64,000 nt of DNA from the NCBI GenBank assembly GCA_028554795.2, contig CM068831.1:32724644-32788643 (forward strand), given 5' to 3'. The stretch comes from Sinohyriopsis cumingii (lineage: Eukaryota; Mollusca; Bivalvia; Unionida; Unionidae). The notes under the pieces are model-generated. The model saw only the letters and a list, made by a program, of their open reading frames with translations. It was not told where the DNA came from and ran no database searches. The position numbers were made by a program, and so were the translations under genes. Below, piece by piece: positions 27,001 through 39,000 of this stretch. Numbering within the stretch: the first letter of the stretch is position 1; each line of letters opens with the position of its first letter.

Positions 27001-30000
27001 ATTAAATCGAGAAACAAATGAAGAAATTGTATTCACGTCGATGAACGCCGCCGCAAAATATTTTAGTATTAATCCAGCATCGGTGAATCGTGCAACAGAA
27101 AAAATAATCAACGCAACATTCTCCCACAAATTCGGCGAGTGGATCGAGTTTTACTATATTCCGATAATATCCGAAGAAAATTAAATTGAATATTACAAAA
27201 TCTATATAATATGGACGAAGAAAATATAAATAACATCATCGAAGCCATCGATGATCTGAGAAAGAAAAAAATAAATCTTCCATCGGATCTAGACACGAAT
27301 AAAATCCGATCCGAATTCGAGACGATTGTTCAGGGGAAACTCGAATACAAATACACGCTGCCGTCAGAGTACAAATTAATAAAAAAGATCCAAATTGCCA
27401 TGTATCAATCACTTGCGACTGTCAGCGATGATCAAATCGAGGATTTTGTTAAATTATCTACGCTAGTGGAAAAAGCTAGATTGATTTTATCAGAAGCATA
27501 TGAATCAAGAAAAATTACAAGTTCACGCGTCAGACAGCTGAAAAAACTTGTCGATGAGAGCAAGGCCAAGGAAATTTCTGATCCTTGAATTTTCCTGAAG
27601 ATTTCCGCAAACAAAAAAAAAACAAAAATTAAAAAAATCTTCCAATTTTGAAAATTTCCCCGGTTTTTATTTATTTTTTTGGCCCATTTTTCCCTGGTGT
27701 ACAGATTCAAAAAATCTGCGATTCTCACGATTTTACCAGCAGATTGATACTTATCGTTTCCCCGCGTATATCAAGCAAATTTCCTTTCTGATCCGTTAGT
27801 TTGAAATTTATCCTTGACAACAATCGATTATGACATCTTAGGTAAAACGGATTCACTGGCTCCTTTATTATCAAATAACCAGGAGAGGCGCTAGGTGAAA
27901 ACGAATACAATATAAATCCCTGCTGCGCCTGATTTGACTCTGACGAATCAACATTGTAGCTACCCTCGACAACATTCGCGTGAAGATAAATCGCGATAAC
28001 TTCCGTTATGTTAACGATACCTGGCGAGATATGCCGCCCCTGCCCGGCGAGATCGTTATTGTGTTTGAGAATCGATTCTGATTGTATTTTTTTAGTCCAC
28101 GCGGCATGTAACTTCGGAAATAAATCATCGATGGTATCAGTAACAGATTTTCTCATTTTATCAACATCATAATCGGGAAATTTGAAATTTGGTAGCGTTT
28201 CCTCGGTTAAACCAAATACTCTCATGAATTTTTGTTTTTCTCCTGAATTTCTGATCAACGTGAATTTGCTAATAGGAAGAACATAATCGGCAATTGATAT
28301 ATCGTCGACTATCGCCTGAATAAACATACCATGATAATATTCAACATCATTCGCGAGTTGATTTAAAATTTTCACGCGTCCGATAATTTCGCTACATGAG
28401 CCTGATTTATTTAAGATGCATTCATGAAAGGATTCCCGCAATAAATTTAAATGTAATTTATGTTCTTGATTAAATTCGTTGATGGTTCTTCTTATCGAGA
28501 TGCCTTCTATGGGGAATATTTTCCTGTTAATGTGGGTAGCGTCGAAGATTTCCACGCCGGGGGAATTTTGGGAAGAGCCAACCACGAGAGAATTTTTTCG
28601 TCCCTAAAAGTAAAAGCGAACATTAACATGTTAAATTTGTGGATGTTCACGAAGCTGATGGCAGTGTGGATTAGAGACTTGTGTTTGATATCTCCGTACC
28701 ATCCTTCGTCGGTGGTAAAATCTTCTTTTTTTGGTTCCGGTTGCTCTGGAGGAGCTTCCTCGTACCAACCTGGAATAATAAAATCAGATTTTTCTGGTTT
28801 TGCCAGAGGTGCGATTTCAGGCCAACCTAATATGGTCCTAATCGATGATTGGTAAATATCTACCATGTACGGTGATTTCACTTCTATCATCGATGACAGT
28901 GTTGGATCGTGCGCAGATATCTTTATTCCCGGAGTAGCATCGCCGGTTATATTTGATATTCTACTGGTAAATTCCTTACCTAGTTGCTCAATTTCGTAAC
29001 TGCCTGTTGGTATACCGACATGTATCCAATCAGGTGTTCCATCAGGTTTGTTTTTGTTGGCAAAAACAAGCGAATTGTTTGATAATAATTTGCCAAATGA
29101 TTTCGATCTAACATTAGGCCAACTGTTGTAGACACGCAATTGTGTTAGTGCAATTTCTTTGACGCTGATTGGTGTTGAAAAATTAATGCTAAATTCTGGC
29201 TTGGTTGAGTTTAACGATATTAGTGTTGTTGTCGGCGGTGTCGTGTTTGTCACGATCTGGGCTAGTTCGGACATTATTAATATTCATTTGTTCAATCTCC
29301 GAGTAAATACTGATCATTGCCGAAAATTCTGGATCGGAGATAACACCATCGTTGAGACTTTCAGAAAGAAGCGATGATAATCTCGAATACGCGTCGTTGA
29401 CCTGGGATAGTTTACTCGTGTACAGGAATAATTTCTCACTTGTGCACGAGGAGATTTTTTTCGCTACGATATTGAGAACACCAGCGATTGTCGTTGTTGA
29501 CGAGATTATTATCGTTGCTGCGATCGGTGCTATCGTTGTTACCGCGGATAAAATTATTCCAGCACCAGCGACTACAGCGGATACCGCGTACACGGCGACG
29601 TCAATGATAACTAATCTACGCTGGTATTTCTTTATTTTTATCTGATACTCGTCGAGGAGTTTTTTTAACGAATCCTGCCATGATCGCGCCTGATTGTAAC
29701 GGTAGTCAGATGCGGTCATTTATTAATTAATTTACCTGACTAATTGGATTCAATGTGATAAATATTCGAATATTACATAATAAGACGTTGGTCCCATGGT
29801 GGTTCTGTTTTGTGGTTCTAGTGTGAAATTTGCGATGGTACCTTCATTTAACGAAATAATGAAAAATCCAGGATAATATTCATGAATTTCATAAAAAGTC
29901 GAATTTATATTGAATTTTATATTGGATATAACATAAACTCGATATACACCCCGAATTGGCGCGGTAAAGTTAAAAGAATTATTCTCGGGTGTCCAAGTGA

Positions 30001-33000
30001 GAAATAATTTTTTAACAACAAATGTCATATCGAAGGGTATTCTCTCTGTTATCACCTGATCTGGTATCGAAATACGCATCAACGTAGGAATATCCAACGA
30101 TGATACTTCTACGCTAATTTCTTGAATTTTTGTAGTTGCGTCGAGAAGTTTCGTGTTTAAATCTCGAATTTCTCCGCCGTACACTGATGTATCGATCTTT
30201 TGACGCGCTAATTCACGTACCACGTTAATTTCATAGTTGATTTTTTTTATTTTCTCATCTATCGATTCACGTATCGCGTTAACCCCCTTGGCAAATTCGG
30301 GAGCAACAACATCGCTGAGTTTATTAATTTCCTCGCTGATTTTTTTGTTGAGATCGTCGATTGTTGTTCTCTGACCCAACGAGATATTTACTTCGATAAT
30401 TTCGGCAAGAATATTAGTAATTTCCTCGTTGATGGATTTTACTCTCTCGATGAGATCGCTGTGTGTAGTTGAGGAGGTATCGATGAACTTTTTTATATCC
30501 TCGTCGAGTTTTTTACTGAGATTTTTTGATACCTCCTCGAGTTTTTTAAGATCATTATTTAGCTTGTTAAATCTTTTTGTTATTTTTTCCTGGAAATCAT
30601 CCTGTGATGCCTTATCGGACATTAGAAGCATCGCCGCTGATAACTCGCTATTTTTTTGTTTTATATCCACGAGATCGGCTGGAAACTCCGCGATGATATC
30701 GGTAATATCAGCAATAGATTTTAATACCATCTCCGACTGACGAGTAAATTGACTGATATGATCATTATATTCTTCTCGCTTGATTATATCAGTTATTTTC
30801 ACGTTGCTGGTGTGTAATCTTCCCTCGGTATTTTGAAAAACAGCAACTTCGCCAGGATCTACTTCTGACAGCGATAGAAGATTGTTAATATCGCTCTTGG
30901 TTGCGAAATTTGATGTATCGATGTCAGTCACTTCTGCTTTTTCCTTCCTAAAGAGCGATCTACCGTAAATGTCAACCATGATATTTATCTACGGCGTATT
31001 CAAATACAATTTTATGATACGGACCGGATGATTTTGAAATTGCGTCAAGAACATTAATTGACTCTGGACCGCATATTGGTGGATCCGCTAATGTTTGTGT
31101 TGGAAGAGTCGAATACCAAACCGGAAGTCTCAGCGAAGACACGTAGTTGATAAATTCTTTCGGTGGTGCTAATCCATATGAGTCAAAGTAAATAACTTCG
31201 CGAGGATTAATCGCGTAGGCAACCCAATGCGTGCCAGGGCCGGTATTTTTATCGAGATTTATTATTCCTGTCTCGGTAGGGTTTGGTTTGTCTGGTAGTT
31301 GATCCCGCATAAATACGCCTCTGAAAAATTTTATTTTTTTATTCTTTGCTTCGCTAAGTAGATCTAAATTTGAATAGGCCGTGCTAATCTTAGGCCGGAT
31401 CCGTATGGGGGGCGTCTTAGATAAAGGCCGTTTCCCTTTTTTTTACCGTATCTCCCTCCGGTAATTTTACTTGTTAATGCGGAACCTAATTGGGAACCTA
31501 TCCCTCCGAGCGCGCCTAATCCTAGTGCCTTTCCAATCGCCGGAAGAGCCATTTTCACTAGCCCCAATAGAGGAAGAAATCCGCCTGTTTTGACCATGTC
31601 TCTGATGGCGCCTATGGAAAGGCTCACATGAACACCGGAATTTGCTGATTTGGCCTTGGAAAACCGTTCACGTTGACCTTTAGTTAGCGACAGTTTGTTA
31701 GGTCCACCGTGAATTTGATCGTTTTTCAGTGTTAATTTCATACCGCATCGCTTTGATATCGCTGATTGGAGCTTTTTTATCTGACCCGGGGTCAGAGTTA
31801 CACTGACGTGCTCGTATGGCATATTAATAACCGCTTAATCTAAATTTGGAATTTGTCACATGTTCTCGACAGGAGCGTCAATAATTCTCATTCTGCCGCT
31901 GATGCCTTCCAATATCATTGTTCTATCACTGAGAATTACCGCGATCACTTTGTGATTAAGTCCAGCTGTGTTAATTCTGGCTTTGAAATGGATATCAACA
32001 ACAGATTGTTTTACCAAATCGAGATGCTCCAGGGAAAAGTAATAGATAGGATAATGAGTATTAAAATCTAGCTGCGATATTTGCAATCCCGTATCGATAT
32101 TTTGATCGCGACCCATGAAACTTAACAAGCGATGATACGCACGAGCCGTCGAATGATTTTCAAAATCAATTGATATTTCCTCGGATGGTTCTTGTTGACC
32201 ATTTACTCTCAACGACACATTTGTCGCTCCAATGTGATCAAATATCATATGACTGTATAATTGATGATACCTATTGGCACGCAAAAACGCGATAAAGATA
32301 TGCCTAGGTGCAGAGGTACCCTGCTGCGATGCAATACGCCAGGTAAAATCACCATTAATATTGGTAGTTGTGGAATCTGTTGTTGTTGTCAGCCTTGACA
32401 TGACAGATTTACCGCCTTGGTTCATAAATGACAATAATTTTTCTTCTTCGATTATTGACGGGGTTATCGCTGGCATCCACAAGGTAAATTTTAGTAATCT
32501 TACTATGCCGTTATTATTCGCGGCATCATTGGGACCTATCACGCCAGTAGCGTAATCGACGGCACCTTCTCGCCAGATAGCATCGTTGCTATTTTCCTTT
32601 CTGACAAATGTTACGGTGTGTTTTGCTCCGTAGATAATTTTCCTGAAATGTCTGCAAAATCCGAATATATGGGATAACGGGATAGCACAAGCGAATCTTC
32701 TGTTACCTGGTGATAGCATGGACTTTCGCGTGGTAAATCCGAGATTATAATCAGGATAAGGTTTAATGATCATATCTTCGATACCAGCGGGAACAGCAGG
32801 ATTGGCGCGATCGTTGGGTTGTCTAATATTGAACGGCCTACTTTCGGGACGATCAGTATTATCCTTGGCAAACATCATACTAGGGCCAGCTGATCTAGTA
32901 AAATCATCCGAGTATCTAGCTAGGCCTATTATCGTTGTTGCTAAGTCAATATCGTTGGTAATTGACTCAATCTCTCTTCCATCAATCATGTAAGTTGCGC

Positions 33001-36000
33001 TCTTGAATAACGCCATAATACCGTTGTTAACAAATCCGACTCTAAAATCTGCTGCATAGGCGGTATTATCCGCTTTAACAACTTCCCCGGTAACTTCGAT
33101 ATATGCCTCAGATGGAAGAAAATATCTTGTTGTATCGTGAACTTGAATTTCCAAGCGATTAGATGTATTTGGTTCAACTGCATCGTACGAGAAATACTGG
33201 AAATCTCGCACGGATGTGTCTCTACCTACGGGCTCGTCCATGTCGAACACTTCATTTGACACTTGTGCGAACATTTATTATTAAGAATATCATCTAAAAC
33301 GAAGACCACTGCCTGAAATAAAACTTGTATTAGCAACTTCATTTGCGAGATTTGTCTTAGCAACTTCCTGCGCTAAATTTGTCTTAGCAACTTCCTGCGC
33401 TAGATCGTTTATTTTTTTATTTGCCGCGTCGTTTATGGCTTTGCTGATTTCGGGTGGCATTTCTCTGGTGCTAGGTAATTAGACGGGTTGTTTTTTGCGC
33501 ATTAAATTTAATATTTTACTTTTGACAGCATTGAAGCCCTTGCTGGCCAAATTACCGATACCAGAAATGGCAGTCTCGCCGATCTTTCCTATTGCTTTTA
33601 ACCCGAACTGTTTGATCACGGGTCCGATTTTAGGTATTATTCGCGTAACGAGACTTCCAATGATATCGCCGAATCCATTGCCGTGTATATATTTGTACAC
33701 GGGCAATCTAGAGTTTACTATGCGGACCTGTTTGGGTCTGCGCTGATGTTTGTGAACAATCATGTTATTTCAATTGTGTTGTTTTAATCGATGAGCTCAT
33801 CGACAAGTTCCTTGTAAATGTGAGAATTAATGATGCCACCGCGGAATAACCGCTGACAAATATCTGAGGCTTCGTTGATTACTTCGCGAGAGTTATTTCC
33901 GGCTCGTTTTCCTCCGATTAATACCTCGAGGCGAGATACATCGTTGACAACACTGTCAGGGCAAATGGTATATCCGCTACCTGACTTTGGTTCTGTTTCA
34001 TCTGACGATGGACCTGGCGAATCAGACGTCATTGGTGAATATATTTCTGGTGAAGTTTCGGGGGAACCCCTAAGTGCCTTACCCTCTGGATGAATACCCC
34101 ATCTTAATTTGGGGGAAAGTACGGGACCCTTCCAGTTTGTCGGGCTATACGGTTTTGAAAGGGGGTGGTAAAAGGGGTCGCGGGGGGGGTGATGGTTCTG
34201 ACGGGAGGGGGGGGTGATGGGTCTGATTAACGTATAAACATCTCTCGTAGATGGTCTTTTTGCCGCTGCCGCTTTTGTTAATTTGTATTGATCAACCTTC
34301 AATAAAAATTTTGCAAAATTTTCATCATTGTAAACTATCGGTTTTCCTAAACTACCAAAATAAATTATCGCCTGCCAATCAATTTCTCCGACTTTATCAG
34401 CAATATTTTTTTTTCAAAAATAAATTTTTAGTTTCCGGAGAATCATCCGCAGCAACTACCATTTTTTAAATATCGTCATCGATTAAATCCATATATTCTT
34501 TGTTCAAATAATTATCTGCGGGTAATTTAGGATCAATTATTAATGAGCCATTGTACACAGATGGTTTATATTCGCTTGGTTGAGTTACTGGTTCCTGATC
34601 ACTCTGATCTTTTTTCTTTTTTGATTTTCTCTCCCTTTTCTGAGGTGGAATTTTTTCTTTTGGTCTAGCTCCTAATTCCTCTAGTTGAATATCTTCTTCC
34701 TGTGGTTGAATTATTGGTTCCTGTGGTTGAATATCTTCCTGTGGTATTACTTTTCTCCTTCGTGTTTTAGCTTTTTCTTCCTTCTCCTGTTGTTTTCTTT
34801 CCTTCGCTTGCTGTTTTATATCTTCCGCTAGTTGCTTATTATAATTATATCTATCGTCTGCTGCTTCTAAAAATCTTCTAAAAAATGGATCCCTTTCACT
34901 CGCCTGTGTTTTTTCCGCATAAACTTTATATAACATACCATACCAACTATTACGGGTTTTATATTTTCCCTTTCCTATTTCAGTCAAATATTCATTTCGA
35001 ACACTAAACATATCTTCCGCAAATTGACCAATTCGATCTATGGTATACAGTGTCGAGAGCGGTCGTGATATTATTTCCCATCCCTCATCGGTGAAATTTT
35101 CTCTTAAATTCTCGATATTAAACTTCCCTTTTTTTACTCCCGGTTTTCCTACTACGGTTTTTCCCTTACTACCTATTTTATAAGCAATTGCAGGTTGTCG
35201 CCCTTGTTGTGCTGCAATTGCTAATCGCTCGGGTAATGTTCGTGATTGTTCCTCAATACCTTTCAACATGGGAAAAATTCCCTTTTTCTTAGTATCCGGA
35301 TCTTTTTCGTCGCCAAATACAACTTGCTCGATTGTTCCGGTAACTGGCTTCAACCATTTCGATGATTCCTCGGAGATTCCATGTTGTACATCTTCGTAAC
35401 CACGAACATTTCTCTTAAATAATTGTTTTGTCGGGATAAGCTTCTTTAATGCCGCTAATTGCTCTCGCGCTAATCTGGCAGAATGAGGCTCTCCAACTGT
35501 GCTAGCTTTCGGACTCATATTATTTTCAAGTATATTGTTTTAATGCGAGGTAAAATTAGGATCAGCAGCCAAATCCTGACAAACGTCCACGACACCAGAA
35601 TAAATTTCCCACCCCCACCCCCCCAAAATCTTCGTTTTTTCTTTGTCCAGAATCATTGATTTTGCACACAAAAATTGCACTCGGTGACGAATTTACGCAA
35701 ATTAATTTTCGTGGGAAGGCTTATTTTTGAAATCTGAGGCTTCTACGGAGAAAGTTCTCGTAGGAGGCTTTATTTGGTCTGGAACGTCTGGTCTGTAGAA
35801 CTTCCCTGCTGCTCACAATCATATAATGGTAATCAAACATAAAAAATGATGCGGATGCTCTCTTGTTTTCTCCTTAGTGTCAAAGTTAATGATGTGCATT
35901 ATCTATATAGTACGAATATGTCGTACACGTCCTTTGGTAGACGCGACGGGTCGGGCAGCAGTACTTCGTACGGGGACAAAAATGCCAACCGTGCTGGAGA

Positions 36001-39000
36001 TTCTATGTAGGGGGATCTCAACATGAGTGGTCACATTCTCGCTAATCTTGAAAACTTCAGTTATTCCCTCAGAACGCCAGTGCGCACGATGGTCTCACGT
36101 CAGTAGACTAGTGCAGACCAAATGATCGTTGACCGGTGCAACTTTGACAGATCTCGAGGAATCACTTGCTGAAAATACGATAAAATAGGAGGTACGGTCA
36201 GTGGAAATGTTGCGATCACTGGAATGTTGTCCGTAGCTGGTCAGATACTAGCGATTTGCTGATGTTCTCTCCAACTTCTGGAAGCACGTCTCAAAATCCC
36301 AGACGTGTGGGGTGTACACCAGACTGGACACGAGCGACCATGGTGGTGTATCATTTTAGAACTTCAGATCGTTCCATTTGGATCGATAGAGAGGCTAATC
36401 GGAATTACACGCCCATCACCGTTCAAACGGTAGAAAGATTTCACGTCAACAACTCAAGTTACTACTCTTTCGTAGAGATCAATGATATCCAATTTAATCT
36501 TTACAGAACCAGGTCGATGCAAAACCAAAAACTATACGGAATTCCTACCACGTGGCCGATTACCGATAACACTCGCGATTTCATATTCTATGGTCAGTAT
36601 TTCGCTTGGAAATACTAAATTATTCACGAAGGAAGGGAGCGATCACCATGTCCGGAAACAGCATCAAAGGTCTTCCCACGATCACATCATCGAACGATGA
36701 TACCAAAAACGTTGTGCAGTCAGCAAAAGCAGTGATACGGTAACGGACGATGTGTTTTTTACTACAGGGGCACGATTGATGATCACCGACTATCCTACAG
36801 TACTCGACACCGAGGCCTCACAAAAACAGTACGTGGACAAACAGCGCGTCAGAATAACAATGGTCACATTCCCGTGTTGCCCTCAGAGACTGGAAATCGA
36901 TGTGGATTTTCTGTCTGTGCGTCCTCAGAGTTTGATGCCTATCACACAGTGTCACGAAAACGCTTTGGTGGCAAATGATTACTGCGATGATCTATAGACA
37001 AACGTAATTGTCAGCAGGTAGGTCTGGAGTACGAGGATTTAGATACGACTCTGATGGTGATGGCACTCGACGAACACTCTGCTGCCGGTGATAGCGACGG
37101 TGATGATCCATCAGCTTTTGACCTAAAAAAAAGGCAAGAGAGGCCCTGTTTATTATTCACTGTATGCAGAGTACGACAAAAGAGTGGAAGGGGCCCCGAG
37201 TGGCTGAATGGTATAAAGCGATGTCCGTTACGGATCACTGCCATCTCACCTCTGCCGTCGCGGGTTAGAGTCTCGGATTCAGCCAATGTGGGTATGTGAG
37301 AAAGTTTGCCAGTAGCTTCTCGTGGGTCGGTGGTTCTTTCCGGAGTGTTCCCGGGTTCTTCCTCCACCATTAATACTGGCTACCATATATAGTCTATCGT
37401 GTGCTGAAAAAGAGCGTTAAACCCTACAACAACAACAACAACAGCAACAACAGAAGAGTGCATACCAACTTTGTGGCAGCATCATATCACTATATTCAAT
37501 GTCTAAAAAAGATTCCCATTATGATTTCTTCTTAGAACAAGTCTGCAGAGTAAATAGAGGAAAGGAGTTTTTACAGATTACCCTGTGCAGATCCATTAAC
37601 AAAAATGGTCATCGAAAACAAAACCTTTACGATAGATAGATATGATTCTATCATGCAAGAAAACGAAGTCCTTCTGGATGAAATTCTTGATCATGAAAGG
37701 ATGTACATAAACGTGGTAAGAGTTGGCGTGACATTTTACCTTCTTTACAGATACCAACATAATTTCGATACCGATCCATTAACGGTGATGTTTGCGTACA
37801 CATATCTGGAGGCGATGAATTTTCAGGCATCAGTAACCATTGACGATCTTGTTAAACTGAATCAGTTGACCTCAATAGATACTTCCCCACTGAATCTCAC
37901 GAGGTATCATTGGTTAGTGAAATGTCTGAGGGTATCAAAAATAAAATATTAAGTGTGAAAAAATATATGAAAACGTTGGAGTATCATTTGATTGATCTTA
38001 AGGCATTGTTCCAGAATTTAGTGGAATTAAGCCCATCCTCGACTTAAACATAATCGACGAAAACGTAACGGTGGAGCAGCGTCGCGAACTAGAATTGTAT
38101 TACTGCTATAACCACAGACAAATAGCCAACCCCATGATATTGATTTTATCTGGTGCTGGACCGGCCAAGAAGACCTGATGAAATGCCTCGAACCGCGAAT
38201 GGAGGCCAACAAAAATATCACCAAGCAGACCATACTGTCCTATCAGAAAATGCTCAATAAAATCTGATCTTATCTGCGCGGAGCTCCATTTGACAATTCC
38301 TGTCTGATTCACGAGACGAGGACTGTCGACGATCTCATTGTGGACATGGTAGGAAACCAGTGCGAGCTGATGAAACTAAGTCGATTCGAAAAGTATTACG
38401 ACCAAAAATATGAAACCTAATCCTATAAAAGATGTTGACGGCGACGATATATTAAATATTATGATACAATAACAAGCAATTAATGAAATTAACAACGGGA
38501 TTATATTATTAACATCTCTATTGTTGCAGGGAGAGACTAGAACCTTGCCTAGTATCAATGGAATCGCATATGGAAGATCCAGGAATGAGTTTATTCTGTG
38601 GCATGATATTGCTTGTCGACTTAGGAGCATCGCTAGATTGATGCAGGGTGTCCACATGCACTATCTCAGATCGTATGACTTAATAGAACGAGTAAGAGGA
38701 GAGCTCAAGGTGATGCCCCATAAACATCCTGCGCCTCGCACGCTCGTCTACGACTAAAAAACACTGGCAGGACGAGAAATTCTCACCACGCAGCAGTACC
38801 AAAAACAACTGTGAGAAAAATACAAAGCGCTCACTGGAAAAACTGCTAAGCCTTCCAAACTCATTCGATTTCAGAATGAAACCATGAGCTGCTCGCTACA
38901 AATTGACATCGAGAAAAGACTAAGCAAAGGCGATCTACAAGCCTTTTTGAAGGACAACGCGATAAAATGACGCGTCTACCACAACCCCGACTCGCTGAAA

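Larger units (their letters stand above)
20960..35813. mobile_element. inner (young) Polinton-like virus element with polymerase-helicase fusion
   Basis: A 14,854-bp element starts AGCAGCAGG and ends in its inverse complement. Inverted repeats are ~245 bp, with the outer ~128 bp identical by eye. Both sides carry CACAATC. It holds about 17 tightly packed, intronless genes on both strands, including integrase, PolB-helicase, packaging ATPase, adenain-like protease, major and minor capsid proteins and PLA2. This gene set is that of a virus-like Polinton/adintovirus. Four lesions (22966, 25677, about 28593 and about 34406) suggest this copy is no longer fully coding. Confidence 0.95.

Noticed and set aside
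30429..30740. 103-codon + strand frame
   Set aside because: It is antisense to the fibre coiled coil; the Phe/Ser-rich product is a composition shadow.
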